From NCBI GenBank assembly GCA_016630955.3, contig CM049994.1:1612001-1676000 (forward strand): a stretch of DNA of 64,000 nt. The letters run 5' to 3'. This DNA is from Didymella arachidicola (Eukaryota; Ascomycota; Dothideomycetes; Pleosporales; Didymellaceae). The translations under genes and the position numbers were made by a program. The notes beneath the pieces were generated by a model that worked only from the letters and a program-made list of their open reading frames with translations, was not told the DNA's origin and did no database searches. Below are positions 57,121 through 64,000 of this stretch, one piece after another. How positions within the stretch are numbered: position 1 is the first letter of the stretch; each line of letters begins with the position of its first letter.

Positions 57121-58899
57121 ACGTGTTTCACCACCGAGCGCCGCACCCACCGAGCGGCGCACTCCCGCCGCAAAACCGCCTGCGTCACGACAACACGTCA
57201 TGTCACAACCACAACAAGCTGCTAGACTCTATACTGAAGCTGATGTACAGCTTGCCATATGCGATATCTCAAGAACGCAAATTCAAAGTATTCGACGCGC
57301 TGAGCAAGTCTACAAAGTCCCTCAAACAACAATCCGACGCCGACGCGACGGAACACGCTCTCGACGCGACTGCGAGCCGAACGCAAAGCGCCTTACAAAG
57401 CTAGAAGAGGAGGCCATTGTACTGCGTATACTTGAGGAGTCTAATCGCGGACTACCCTCCTCGAAGGCAGGCGTACGAGATATGGCCGATAAACTGCTAA
57501 GAGAGCGTGGTGGCGACGCTGTTGGCAAGAACTGGGTTGATAGGTTCATCCAGCGTACACCTGAGCTGCGAACGCGATGGACCCGTCCGTACGATCGCCA
57601 GCGAGCTGCCTGCGAGGACCCGGCGGTTCTCCAGCCCTGGTTCACGCTTGTTCAGTCGACAAAGGCAAAGTACGGTATTACAGATGAGGACATGTATAAC
57701 TTTGACGAGTCTGGCTTCCTAATGGGCAAGATCTCGTCGCAACTAGTAGTAACAGGCTCAGAGAAGCCTAGGAAGCAGAAGAAACTCCAACCTGGCGATC
57801 GTGAGTGGGTTACCCTGGTACAAGGCGTCGGGGCGACGGGGAAGGTAATCCCACCGTTCCTTATCCTTGCAGGCAAGGTTCTTATCTCCAACTGGTTTAC
57901 TAAGGACCTCCCACAGGACTGGGTTGTTCAAGTTAGTCCTACTGGCTGGACTAACAACGATTTGGCGCTTGCCTGGCTCCACCACTTCAACACGCATGCG
58001 AAGCCTGTTAGGGTCTACAGGCTGCTTATTATTGATGGCCACGAGAGCCACTGTTCAGTGGATTTCCAGGATCTCTGCAAAGAGAAGAAGATAATCACTC
58101 TCTGTATGCCAGCACACTCGTCGCACTTGTTGCAGCCACTTGACGTCGCCTGCTTCTCGCCGCTGAAGCGCCTGTATGGCGACGAGATCTCGGCCTTAGT
58201 ACGCACCCGCATCCACCATATTAATAAGGAAACCTTCCTACCAGCCTTTAAAGCATCGTTTGAGAAGGCGTTTACTGCAGAAAACGTTTGTGCAGGCTTT
58301 AGAGGTGCTGGGCTAGTCCCACACAACCCAGAGGTTGTGCTATCGAAGCTTGATGTGCGCCTGCGCACGCCAACGCCACCAAAACCCAGCGACGTCGCCT
58401 GGGAGCCGAAGACACCACGCAACGCTCACAAAGTGGAGGAGCAGTCAACTCTGATTCAAAAGCGGATTCAAATCCATCGAGGGTCTCCAGCAAGTTCGTT
58501 AGATGAGCAGGTCAAACAGTTGGCAAAGGGCGCTCAGCAGATAGCTTATAATATGGTGTTGCTGCAGGAGGAACAGGCACGCATGCGAACCGCTATTAAG
58601 GAGCTTACAAAGCGCAAGACTCGTAAGCGACGCTATATACGCGCAGAGGAGACCCTTACAGTTAGTGAAGTAGCTGACTTGATTGCTGAAAGGGAGGGTA
58701 GGGGTCGCCATGAGGGCGAGACGCCTACGAAGAGGGTGCGCGCAGGACGACGCTGCGGTCGTTGCGGCGAGATTGGACACAATTTCCGCACGTGCAAGGT
58801 AGAAATAGAGGATGTAGATAATATTGAAGCTTCTAATTAATATTGTTTAAGTGTGCAAGCTGCAGTTTATTATTGCTGTGTTGCAGTATAGCGTTACGC
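57121..58899 (+). mobile_element. Pogo-like transposon B3, right end cut off by the retrotransposon
   Basis: Left end ACGTGTTTCACCACC at 57121 next to TA (57119-57120), with two copies of CCACCGAGCG at a 16-bp period. The right side matches B1 (TATAGCG..) up to 58899 and then changes abruptly to LTR sequence, so the right terminal repeat is displaced. It should lie on the far side of the retrotransposon. Confidence 0.88.
57200..58840 (+). CDS. Pogo/Fot-type DDE transposase, 546 residues (B3)
   Basis: Complete ORF from ATG 57200. Helix-turn-helix ~28-50 (IRRAEQVYKVPQTTIRRRRD) and CENP-B-like region ~95-125 (MADKLLRERGGDAVGKNWVD). Asp169 in YNFDESGF, Asp279 in LLIIDGHESH and Asp315 in HLLQPLDVACFSPLKR. 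Arg/Lys-rich coiled coil ~455-480 (RKTRKRRYIRAEE), zinc knuckle C519, C522, H527, C532 (CGRCGEIGHNFRTC), and acidic tail. The enzyme could be functional, but its own element is separated from its right end by the retrotransposon insertion. Such a gene might still supply enzyme to B-lineage copies elsewhere. Confidence 0.92.
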   Translation: MSQPQQAARLYTEADVQLAICDISRTQIQSIRRAEQVYKVPQTTIRRRRDGTRSRRDCEPNAKRLTKLEEEAIVLRILEESNRGLPSSKAGVRDMADKLLRERGGDAVGKNWVDRFIQRTPELRTRWTRPYDRQRAACEDPAVLQPWFTLVQSTKAKYGITDEDMYNFDESGFLMGKISSQLVVTGSEKPRKQKKLQPGDREWVTLVQGVGATGKVIPPFLILAGKVLISNWFTKDLPQDWVVQVSPTGWTNNDLALAWLHHFNTHAKPVRVYRLLIIDGHESHCSVDFQDLCKEKKIITLCMPAHSSHLLQPLDVACFSPLKRLYGDEISALVRTRIHHINKETFLPAFKASFEKAFTAENVCAGFRGAGLVPHNPEVVLSKLDVRLRTPTPPKPSDVAWEPKTPRNAHKVEEQSTLIQKRIQIHRGSPASSLDEQVKQLAKGAQQIAYNMVLLQEEQARMRTAIKELTKRKTRKRRYIRAEETLTVSEVADLIAEREGRGRHEGETPTKRVRAGRRCGRCGEIGHNFRTCKVEIEDVDNIEASN

Positions 58900-59457
58900 T
58901 GTCTGGTTAACGGTGTTCGTGGGGCGCACACTTAGGTAGGTGTTGAAGTCGTACTTTAAGCAAAGCTCGTAAGCACTAATTCTATTGGTTCTCGGGGATG
59001 AGTACGGTGACAGGAAGCCGAAGGGGTTGGTTGCAATAAGGTGTACAGATACGATCTGTCAGTCTTGAGAGCAGGGTAACGATGAGTAGTACAGAGTAGA
59101 CTGTCTAGCTCGAAGGTTGGGTTTGAGATCCAAAGACAAACTTGATAACTTAGGTTGAACACGAACTATAAGGGTTGTGTTCCTATATGCTATATACTAA
59201 AGAGATATGCAGTGTGCTCAGTACCTGTAAGGTACTGATCATACTGATCGTTGATCTCACTGATCACTGATCGCACTGAGCACTGATCACACCGATCATT
59301 GCCAAGACTTTTGATCAGTGTCACGTGACGTGATGTCGTTCGCAGAGTCGAAGCGTTGCCCTGTCTTTCCTTGTAGTTGCCCATGCTGCCAACTCCTGCT
59401 GTGCCGTACTGGGGTGTAATACTCGTTGTGATCCTTCGTGTTCCGCGGATCGTAACA
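58900..59457 (-). repeat. 3' LTR (558 bp)
   Basis: Starts TGTCTGG and ends CGTAACA on the plus strand, so the minus strand reads TGTTACG...CCAGACA. The inner boundary is set by the purine tract at 59458-59470. The outer boundary is set by the break in B3 homology at 58899. A GATC-rich tandem tract lies at 59232-59312 (CTGATCACTGATCGCACTGA-type units of about 10 bases). The other LTR is not in the window, so the boundaries are inferred. Confidence 0.8.
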
Positions 59458-59543
59458 CTATCCCCCTTCCGTCTTAGCTTGGTCTCTCAAGCTGATTCAT
59501 ATGACGTTGGCCCCGCCTCGTTCAACGGTAAGCTGCTTCGACA

Positions 59544-60131
59544 ATGCCTAAACAACCATCTGAGTCGAGCACAGTCCGCCGTCGCCGTCTATACGAACTT
59601 GTTGAATCCTTCGGAGAAACCATGGTTCGAAAGTGTTCGACTTGTGACAAGCACAAGCGCGTGTGCAAGGTCCATATACGTTCGGGAAAGTGTAGTGAGT
59701 GTTTGAAACGTGGCCAGCGTTGCGACGTGCGCGTAACTCAGTCGGAGTTCACGCGACTCATATCGGAGAAAGAGAAGTTGCAGGCTCGGATAAAAGAAAG
59801 TCGTGAAGCGCAAAACGAGGCGCTCAAGGCCTCAGAGAAGGCGTTGGAAGAATTGCGAGTTGTACGCGCGCGCGAAGAGCGGTTGCGTCAACAAATGGAT
59901 TTGTTGGATCGTCGCGCCGAGGAAGCGATATCCGTGGAAGAGAGGAGTATAACGGAGCAGGAGTTGAGTGAGGGGACCATGACGTTCGATGGTCCCTCCG
60001 AGGGTATCGTGTTGTCGCCTAGTACCTGGGGCGCCTTTGAGGACTTGCCGCTGGACTACTGGCTGGACCCGAACGTGGCAGTGCCTGACTGGCCTGCTCA
60101 AATTCCTTCAACATCTGCTGGCAGTTCGTAA
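59544..60131 (+). CDS. Antisense accessory ORF of the retrotransposon: Zn2Cys6-type cluster plus coiled coil, 195 residues
   Basis: Runs opposite to gag-pol, starting 86 bases from the LTR and overlapping the last 113 bases of pol tail to tail. Cys31, 34, 41, 50, 53 and 60 fit C-x2-C-x6-C-x8-C-x2-C-x6-C exactly, the spacing of fungal binuclear zinc clusters, within a Lys/Arg-rich setting (CDKHKRVC, CLKRGQRC). Residues ~68-135 are a long heptad-like coiled coil (EKEKLQARIKESREAQNEAL). The C-terminus is acidic and Trp/Asp-rich (EDLPLDYWLDPNVAVPDWPA), like an activation region. I infer a small DNA-binding or regulatory protein, perhaps transcribed from the LTR antisense side. Function unknown; a chance ORF is unlikely given the motif. 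Confidence 0.7.
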   Translation: MPKQPSESSTVRRRRLYELVESFGETMVRKCSTCDKHKRVCKVHIRSGKCSECLKRGQRCDVRVTQSEFTRLISEKEKLQARIKESREAQNEALKASEKALEELRVVRAREERLRQQMDLLDRRAEEAISVEERSITEQELSEGTMTFDGPSEGIVLSPSTWGAFEDLPLDYWLDPNVAVPDWPAQIPSTSAGSS

Positions 60132-63100
60132 GGTATGTGGCTGGTTCCCATGTGTTTTCTGAGTCGGGGTATCCTAACCACTTGACTAGGTACTCGGTAC
60201 TGCGTCCTTTCTTCCGTTGTTTTATTATTTTTTCGACTTCCCATTCGTCCTGGCCGTCTGCCTGGTAGTGGAAGTCTTTCTGGATTGGCGTTCTAGGGTC
60301 GGCTGGTTCCAACAGCGAGATGTGGAACACTGGATGGATCTTTGCATCCTTGGGCAGCGCAAGTCGATAGTTGACTGAGCTGATTTGTTTGGAAATGAAA
60401 AATGGTCCGACCTTGACTTTGTCCAGTTTTTTCGTTGGTCGCCGTGTGCGTAGGTTTTTCGTAAGGAGATACACTTTATCCCCCTCCTTTAGCAGAGGCG
60501 CCGTTTTTCGTTTCTTGTTAACGTAAGAGATGCTTCGTGACTGAGCTTTGGCGATGTTATCGAGCGATTTTCTGTGTACTTCCTTCAGTGCTTCGACGGA
60601 GTTAATCGCTGATTCCGTTTGAATGTTACTGTCCAATGATCTGGTAAAGAGATTTGGGTGTCTCCCGTGGTTTGCGAAGAACGGCGTTACGCCTGTTGCT
60701 TCTGACAATTTGTTGTTGTACGCGATTTGTGCCATAGGTAGCAGTGAAACCCAGTTATCTTGCTGCTGGTTGCAGTAGATGCGAAGGTACGTCTCCATTG
60801 TTTGGTTCACTCGTTCTGTTTGGCCATCCGTCTGCGGATGATACGCGGTTGACAGTTTTTTCTTGGTACCAATAGCTGCTAACAGCGTGGTCCAGTAGTT
60901 CGATGTAAACAACTTGTCTCTATCGCTGATGATTGATTCGGAAATGCCGTGGTGTCGAACAATCCTATCCAGGTACACTCGTGCGAGCTGCTCTGCAGTG
61001 TAGCTGTGGCGGAAAGGCACAAACTCAGCGGCTTTCGTGAATCGATCGACTACAACGAAGATTGAGTCATAGGTGTATCCTGTTACAGGATCCTTGGAGA
61101 TAGGTAGCTGTGTAACGAAATCCATCGTGATGTTCGTCCATGGTGCCGTTGGCGGCTCCATTGCCTGTGCTTCTCCATACTTGGCGTGCGTGCTGTGTTT
61201 GTTCTGCTGGCAGCTTACGCAATTCTTGATGAACTTGGCGACCTTGTCGCGCATGTTCGGGAACTCGTAATGTCTCTTGATGAGTTCCATTGTTCTGGTG
61301 ATACCGGGGTGTCCATGAAGCGGGTCGTCGTGGTGACTGCTTATGACTTCTTCCTCCAGTTCCTCTGGTACCTGTGATGGTACATGATGCTCTTGGCGTA
61401 CTAGCATCATATTGTTGAGCTGCTGGGATGGTCCTAACGATCCGTCGCTATTGATACCAAGGATCGCTGATTCGTTGATCGTCTTGGATCCTGCGAGGTC
61501 GTGTCGTCGACTGAGTGCGTCGGCTCTACCGTTGTCCTTCCCTGGTGTATAGAGGATCTTGAACTTATATTGTCCGAGGGTCTCGGACCATCGTACTTGT
61601 CGTCTGTTCAATACCTTTGTTGTCGTGAAGTGTACCAGGTTTTTGTGATCCGTGTAGATCGTAAGTTCCGAACAACTTTCAGCGTAGACTCGCCAATGTT
61701 CTAGGGCAGATACGATCGCGAGCAGTTCTTTGTCGTGTACGTCGTATCGTTCTTCGGGTCCTGAGAACTTGCGTGAGTAGTAGGCAATCGGGTGCCATTG
61801 ACCATCTCGTTCCTGTGTGATGCATGCTCCTAATGCCAGATCTGAGGCATCTGTTTCCATTCGTAGCGGTTCTCCGCTCCTGAATGTAACCAACGTGGGT
61901 GGATCTATACAAGCCTGTTTCAACGTTTCAAAAGCTTTGTCCTGATCCTCGCCCCACTTGAAGGGTGTGTCCTTCCGCGTAAGTTTCGTAAGCGGCAAGG
62001 CCTTCGTGGAGTAATCCTTGATGAAGCGTCGGTTGAAGTTGACAAACCCAAGGAACTCTTGGATGTTCTTGACGGTTTTGGGTGTTGGCCAATCCTTCAC
62101 AACCTGAATCTTTGCTTGGCTCATCTTGACTCCATATCGTCCCACTACAAACCCTAGGAATTCGACTTCCTCCTTGTGCCACTCGCACTTCTCGGGTTTT
62201 AAGCGTAGGTGCGCTGCTCCTAGGCAGGCAAGCACTTGTCGTACGTGTTCGACATGCTCTTCTAGTGTTTTGCTGTACACTAGGATGTCATCGAGGTACG
62301 CCACCACGGTAATGTCCAAGTGTGCCCTTAGCACGTTGTTGATTAGGGCTTGACATGTCGCTGGTGCGTTGGTGAGCCCGAATGGCATAACCAAATACTC
62401 GTAATGACCATAACGGGTTCTAAACGCCGTCTTCCATTCTTCGCCTTCCTTCATGCGGATGAGGTTGTACGCCCCTCTTAAATCTAACGCAGTGAAGTAC
62501 TGTGCTCCGGCTAACCGATCCTGAAGTTCGCTGATGTTCGGTAGCGGGTAACGATTTTTGATCGTGATATCGTTGAGCTTTCGGTAATCGATGCAAGGTC
62601 GTAACTTGCCATCTTTCTTTGGCACGAATAGAACGGGAAATCCTGCTGGGGATTCTGATTCTCGAATGAATCCTTTGTCGAGGTTCTCCTTAAGGTAGTT
62701 GCGCAGCTCCTCAAGTTCCTTTTCCGACATCTGGTATATGGGCCCGAATGGGGGCTTCTTGCCTGGCTCGAGCTTAATCTCGTGGTCCCATTCTTGGTGC
62801 TGCGGTAGTGCTTTCGCAGTCTTCTCATCGCGGAAGAGGTCTATAAACTCTCTGTATTCGTCCGGGATGTCAGGAGTTGTACTGTCCTCCTTTACCGTCG
62901 CTTTGTGATCCAGGGGCTGGTTGGTATCTGCACGGTCGACCGCTCTATCTTGGCGCGTCTTGTTCGAAGAGATGTTGTTGATCTCCTTCTCATCCACCAG
63001 CTGCGTCGTGAGCTGCGCGGGTCGCTGTCCGGGTGTACCTGATCCGTGACACTTGAGCGTTATTCGCTGGTTCTTCCAGTCGATCCATGGATTGTGCTCT

Positions 63101-63579
63101 CTTAACCAAGGGAGTCCTAATATGATATCGTGGGCGGCCGTTCCCAGAACATCTAGGTCTATCAATTCCTCGTGGTTGAATACTTTCAGACGTCGCTGTA
63201 CCACTTCGTGGGTCACAGTCGACTCTCCTGGCATTGGTTCTCCGTTGGCTACTCGTAAAGGGTATGGTTCCTCCTTTCTTCGCTTCTGCAAGCCTGCTTG
63301 CGCGATAGCGGATTGAGACACATAGTTACTTTGTGCTCCTGAGTCCAACAATGCCGTCATCCTGGTGCCTTCTAGCACGACAGGGAATTTGATGAGGGAC
63401 TGGGCCTCATTGGAATCCTGACGTCGATTCCGGGAGCCCTGGACTGTGTTGAGTGAAAGTTCTCGTCCGGGTCGTCCTTGGCGTCTGTTTGCCATATGTC
63501 TAAAAAAGACTCGTCCTGGGGCATAAAACCGCTCAGGCGTTTTAGTGTTTCGTGGTTCCTGCACTTCGGGTGGAAGCAC
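60019..63579 (-). CDS. pol: Pol polyprotein: protease, RT, RNase H, integrase, chromodomain
   Basis: Replication and integration enzymes of the retrotransposon. Residues counted from the GTG at 63579, which only marks the frame after a TGA: aspartic protease LLDSGAQ (Asp79); reverse transcriptase ~315-480 with LRPCIDYRKLND, TALDLRGAYN and YLDD 428-431; RNase H with Asp577, Glu618 and Asp644; integrase zinc finger with His750/His757 and Cys787/Cys790; catalytic Asp820 (MDFVTQLP), Asp886 (ISDRDK) and Glu922 (TERVN); chromodomain ~1111-1165 (EYLVKWLGYPDSENTWEP). The protein is probably made by -1 frameshifting from gag at 63501-63507, so no separate start codon is needed. It has no stops or frameshifts inside. 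The chromodomain suggests targeting to modified histones. Confidence 0.93.
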   Translation of the reverse strand: MLPPEVQEPRNTKTPERFYAPGRVFFRHMANRRQGRPGRELSLNTVQGSRNRRQDSNEAQSLIKFPVVLEGTRMTALLDSGAQSNYVSQSAIAQAGLQKRRKEEPYPLRVANGEPMPGESTVTHEVVQRRLKVFNHEELIDLDVLGTAAHDIILGLPWLREHNPWIDWKNQRITLKCHGSGTPGQRPAQLTTQLVDEKEINNISSNKTRQDRAVDRADTNQPLDHKATVKEDSTTPDIPDEYREFIDLFRDEKTAKALPQHQEWDHEIKLEPGKKPPFGPIYQMSEKELEELRNYLKENLDKGFIRESESPAGFPVLFVPKKDGKLRPCIDYRKLNDITIKNRYPLPNISELQDRLAGAQYFTALDLRGAYNLIRMKEGEEWKTAFRTRYGHYEYLVMPFGLTNAPATCQALINNVLRAHLDITVVAYLDDILVYSKTLEEHVEHVRQVLACLGAAHLRLKPEKCEWHKEEVEFLGFVVGRYGVKMSQAKIQVVKDWPTPKTVKNIQEFLGFVNFNRRFIKDYSTKALPLTKLTRKDTPFKWGEDQDKAFETLKQACIDPPTLVTFRSGEPLRMETDASDLALGACITQERDGQWHPIAYYSRKFSGPEERYDVHDKELLAIVSALEHWRVYAESCSELTIYTDHKNLVHFTTTKVLNRRQVRWSETLGQYKFKILYTPGKDNGRADALSRRHDLAGSKTINESAILGINSDGSLGPSQQLNNMMLVRQEHHVPSQVPEELEEEVISSHHDDPLHGHPGITRTMELIKRHYEFPNMRDKVAKFIKNCVSCQQNKHSTHAKYGEAQAMEPPTAPWTNITMDFVTQLPISKDPVTGYTYDSIFVVVDRFTKAAEFVPFRHSYTAEQLARVYLDRIVRHHGISESIISDRDKLFTSNYWTTLLAAIGTKKKLSTAYHPQTDGQTERVNQTMETYLRIYCNQQQDNWVSLLPMAQIAYNNKLSEATGVTPFFANHGRHPNLFTRSLDSNIQTESAINSVEALKEVHRKSLDNIAKAQSRSISYVNKKRKTAPLLKEGDKVYLLTKNLRTRRPTKKLDKVKVGPFFISKQISSVNYRLALPKDAKIHPVFHISLLEPADPRTPIQKDFHYQADGQDEWEVEKIIKQRKKGRSTEYLVKWLGYPDSENTWEPATYLTNCQQMLKEFEQASQALPRSGPASSPAASPQRRPRY

Positions 63580-64000
63580 TCAGCCCATTCTTGGCCGTAG
63601 CACCTCTCGGCTTGTACCATGTGCATGTTGAAGATGTCCTCCACACATTCAATTCCTGGGAAGTGGAGATTCGTGCGCTTATCCCACAAGTGATCTGCGC
63701 AGTAGGTGTCCATGCATTCCCACCAGTATTCCTCGCAGCTCTCGGGCTTGCTAGGAAACCATCCACTGTCCAGCTTGAACTGCTTATGGTCCTCACAGCC
63801 TTCGTGGTAACACTGCTTAGGCGAAAGTTGAGGGTGGTATGGGTTCCGAATGTCCTGGTGTAGTTGTGACGTGTAGCTCCGAGCTGGCAAAGCGGGCTGT
63901 CGGTCGAAGTCGGGTTCATCTCGACTTCGAGCGTATGAGTTGTAATCGTCCAGCTGTTGCTGAGTCGCAGAGTTGTTTTTTTTCCAGCGGATAAAGTCTT
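63372..64000 (-). CDS. gag: Gag C-terminal part, Cys/His-rich, continues beyond window
   Basis: Open frame from the window edge to a TAG at 63372-63374, overlapping pol by about 210 bases in the 0 frame. The start is not in the window; the TTG at 63890 is just an internal codon. The visible part begins FIRWKKNNSATQQQLDDYNS. It then has paired Cys/His motifs (CYHEGCEDH, CMDTYCADH, CFHPKCRNH) instead of a classical CCHC knuckle. By position this should be the nucleic-acid-binding region of gag. Confidence 0.8.
   Translation of the reverse strand, partial: DFIRWKKNNSATQQQLDDYNSYARSRDEPDFDRQPALPARSYTSQLHQDIRNPYHPQLSPKQCYHEGCEDHKQFKLDSGWFPSKPESCEEYWWECMDTYCADHLWDKRTNLHFPGIECVEDIFNMHMVQAERCYGQEWAECFHPKCRNHETLKRLSGFMPQDESFLDIWQTDAKDDPDENFHSTQSRAPGIDVRIPMRPSPSSNSLSC
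63501..63507 (-). promoter_or_regulatory. Candidate -1 ribosomal frameshift site (T TTT TTA)
   Basis: Within the gag-pol overlap, the minus strand reads TCT TTT TTA GAC in the gag frame, giving the heptamer T TTT TTA. The first T (63507) is the third base of a gag codon, so phase is correct for an X XXY YYZ slip. Shifting by -1 enters the pol frame just before the protease. A downstream GC-rich segment could form a stimulatory structure, which I did not fold. Confidence 0.7.

Larger units (their letters stand above)
58900..64000 (-). mobile_element. Ty3/gypsy chromodomain retrotransposon (chromovirus), 5' part beyond window
   Basis: Minus-strand element. Its 3' LTR is 58900-59457, pol is 60019 to ~63583, and gag runs 63372 to beyond 64000. 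A purine-rich tract on the minus strand (AAGGGGGATAG) abuts the LTR, as expected for plus-strand priming. Domain order protease-RT-RNase H-integrase-chromodomain is that of chromoviruses. It is inserted in transposon B3. All frames are open, so it is recent. The 5' LTR, primer site and target duplication are outside the window. Confidence 0.93.

Noticed and set aside
59232..59312. CRISPR-like or satellite array
   Set aside because: Short imperfect GATC-containing units without spacers, inside an LTR of a eukaryotic element.
63542..63919. 125-residue minus-strand ORF in the gag region
   Set aside because: Overlaps gag in another frame and begins at an internal ATG; the gag frame has the regular Cys/His motifs and is open to the window edge.

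Overview
This window is filamentous ascomycete nuclear DNA, most likely a Dothideomycete. The evidence is short introns of 45-84 bases with GT..AG ends and CTAAC/CTGAC-like branch sites, a Rim15-type kinase, a Zn2Cys6 regulator, and many pogo/Fot-type transposons, several carrying C:G to T:A decay like that left by repeat-induced point mutation (RIP). The species cannot be named from sequence alone.

Layout. Positions 1-29,490 are the host part. In order it holds: the 5' portion of a GH38 alpha-mannosidase gene (minus, cut by the window edge); a 224-bp inverted-repeat element; a 1,953-residue Rim15-like kinase (minus); a Tudor-domain HVA1-like protein with a possible mitochondrial presequence (minus); a gene-poor stretch of about 8.7 kb with only ORF scraps; an 884-residue Zn2Cys6 regulator assembled here from seven exons (minus); and the cytosolic iron-sulfur assembly factor Cia2 (plus, one intron). 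The mannosidase, kinase, HVA1-like and regulator genes all lie on the minus strand with separate promoters, and nothing suggests a cluster.

Positions 29,494-58,899 are a stack of 16 pogo-like DNA transposons inserted into one another at TA sites. I sort them into five lineages by transposase and ends. A: A1 29494-35176, A2 outer remnant 35177-49798, A3 37997-39861, A4 47125-48972, A5 53031-54895, A6 55074-56938. B: B1 35536-37359, B2 41884-49531, B3 57121-58899. C: C1 29499-33316, C2 44817-46951. D: D1 49799-51647, D2 51648-~52985, D3 ~52986-57120. E: E1 39945-41791, E2 41978-43811. Subtracting nested guests restores lineage-typical lengths (about 1,863, 1,825 and 2,137 bp), which supports the nesting. 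Old hosts are AT-rich and full of stops, while E2, C2, A5, A6 and B3 keep open transposases.

Positions 58,900-64,000 are a Ty3/gypsy chromovirus-type retrotransposon on the minus strand, inserted into the 3' end of B3. Seen here are its 3' LTR, pol, a gag-pol overlap with a correctly phased T TTT TTA slip site, and part of gag. An extra antisense ORF next to the LTR encodes an exact Zn2Cys6-pattern cluster plus a coiled coil.

Most interesting: almost every transposon in the stack ends in two tandem copies of a short box at a constant 16-17 bp period. The box sequence differs from copy to copy, even within one lineage, while the inner end motif and transposase stay conserved. The antisense zinc-cluster ORF of the retrotransposon is the second candidate for something undescribed.
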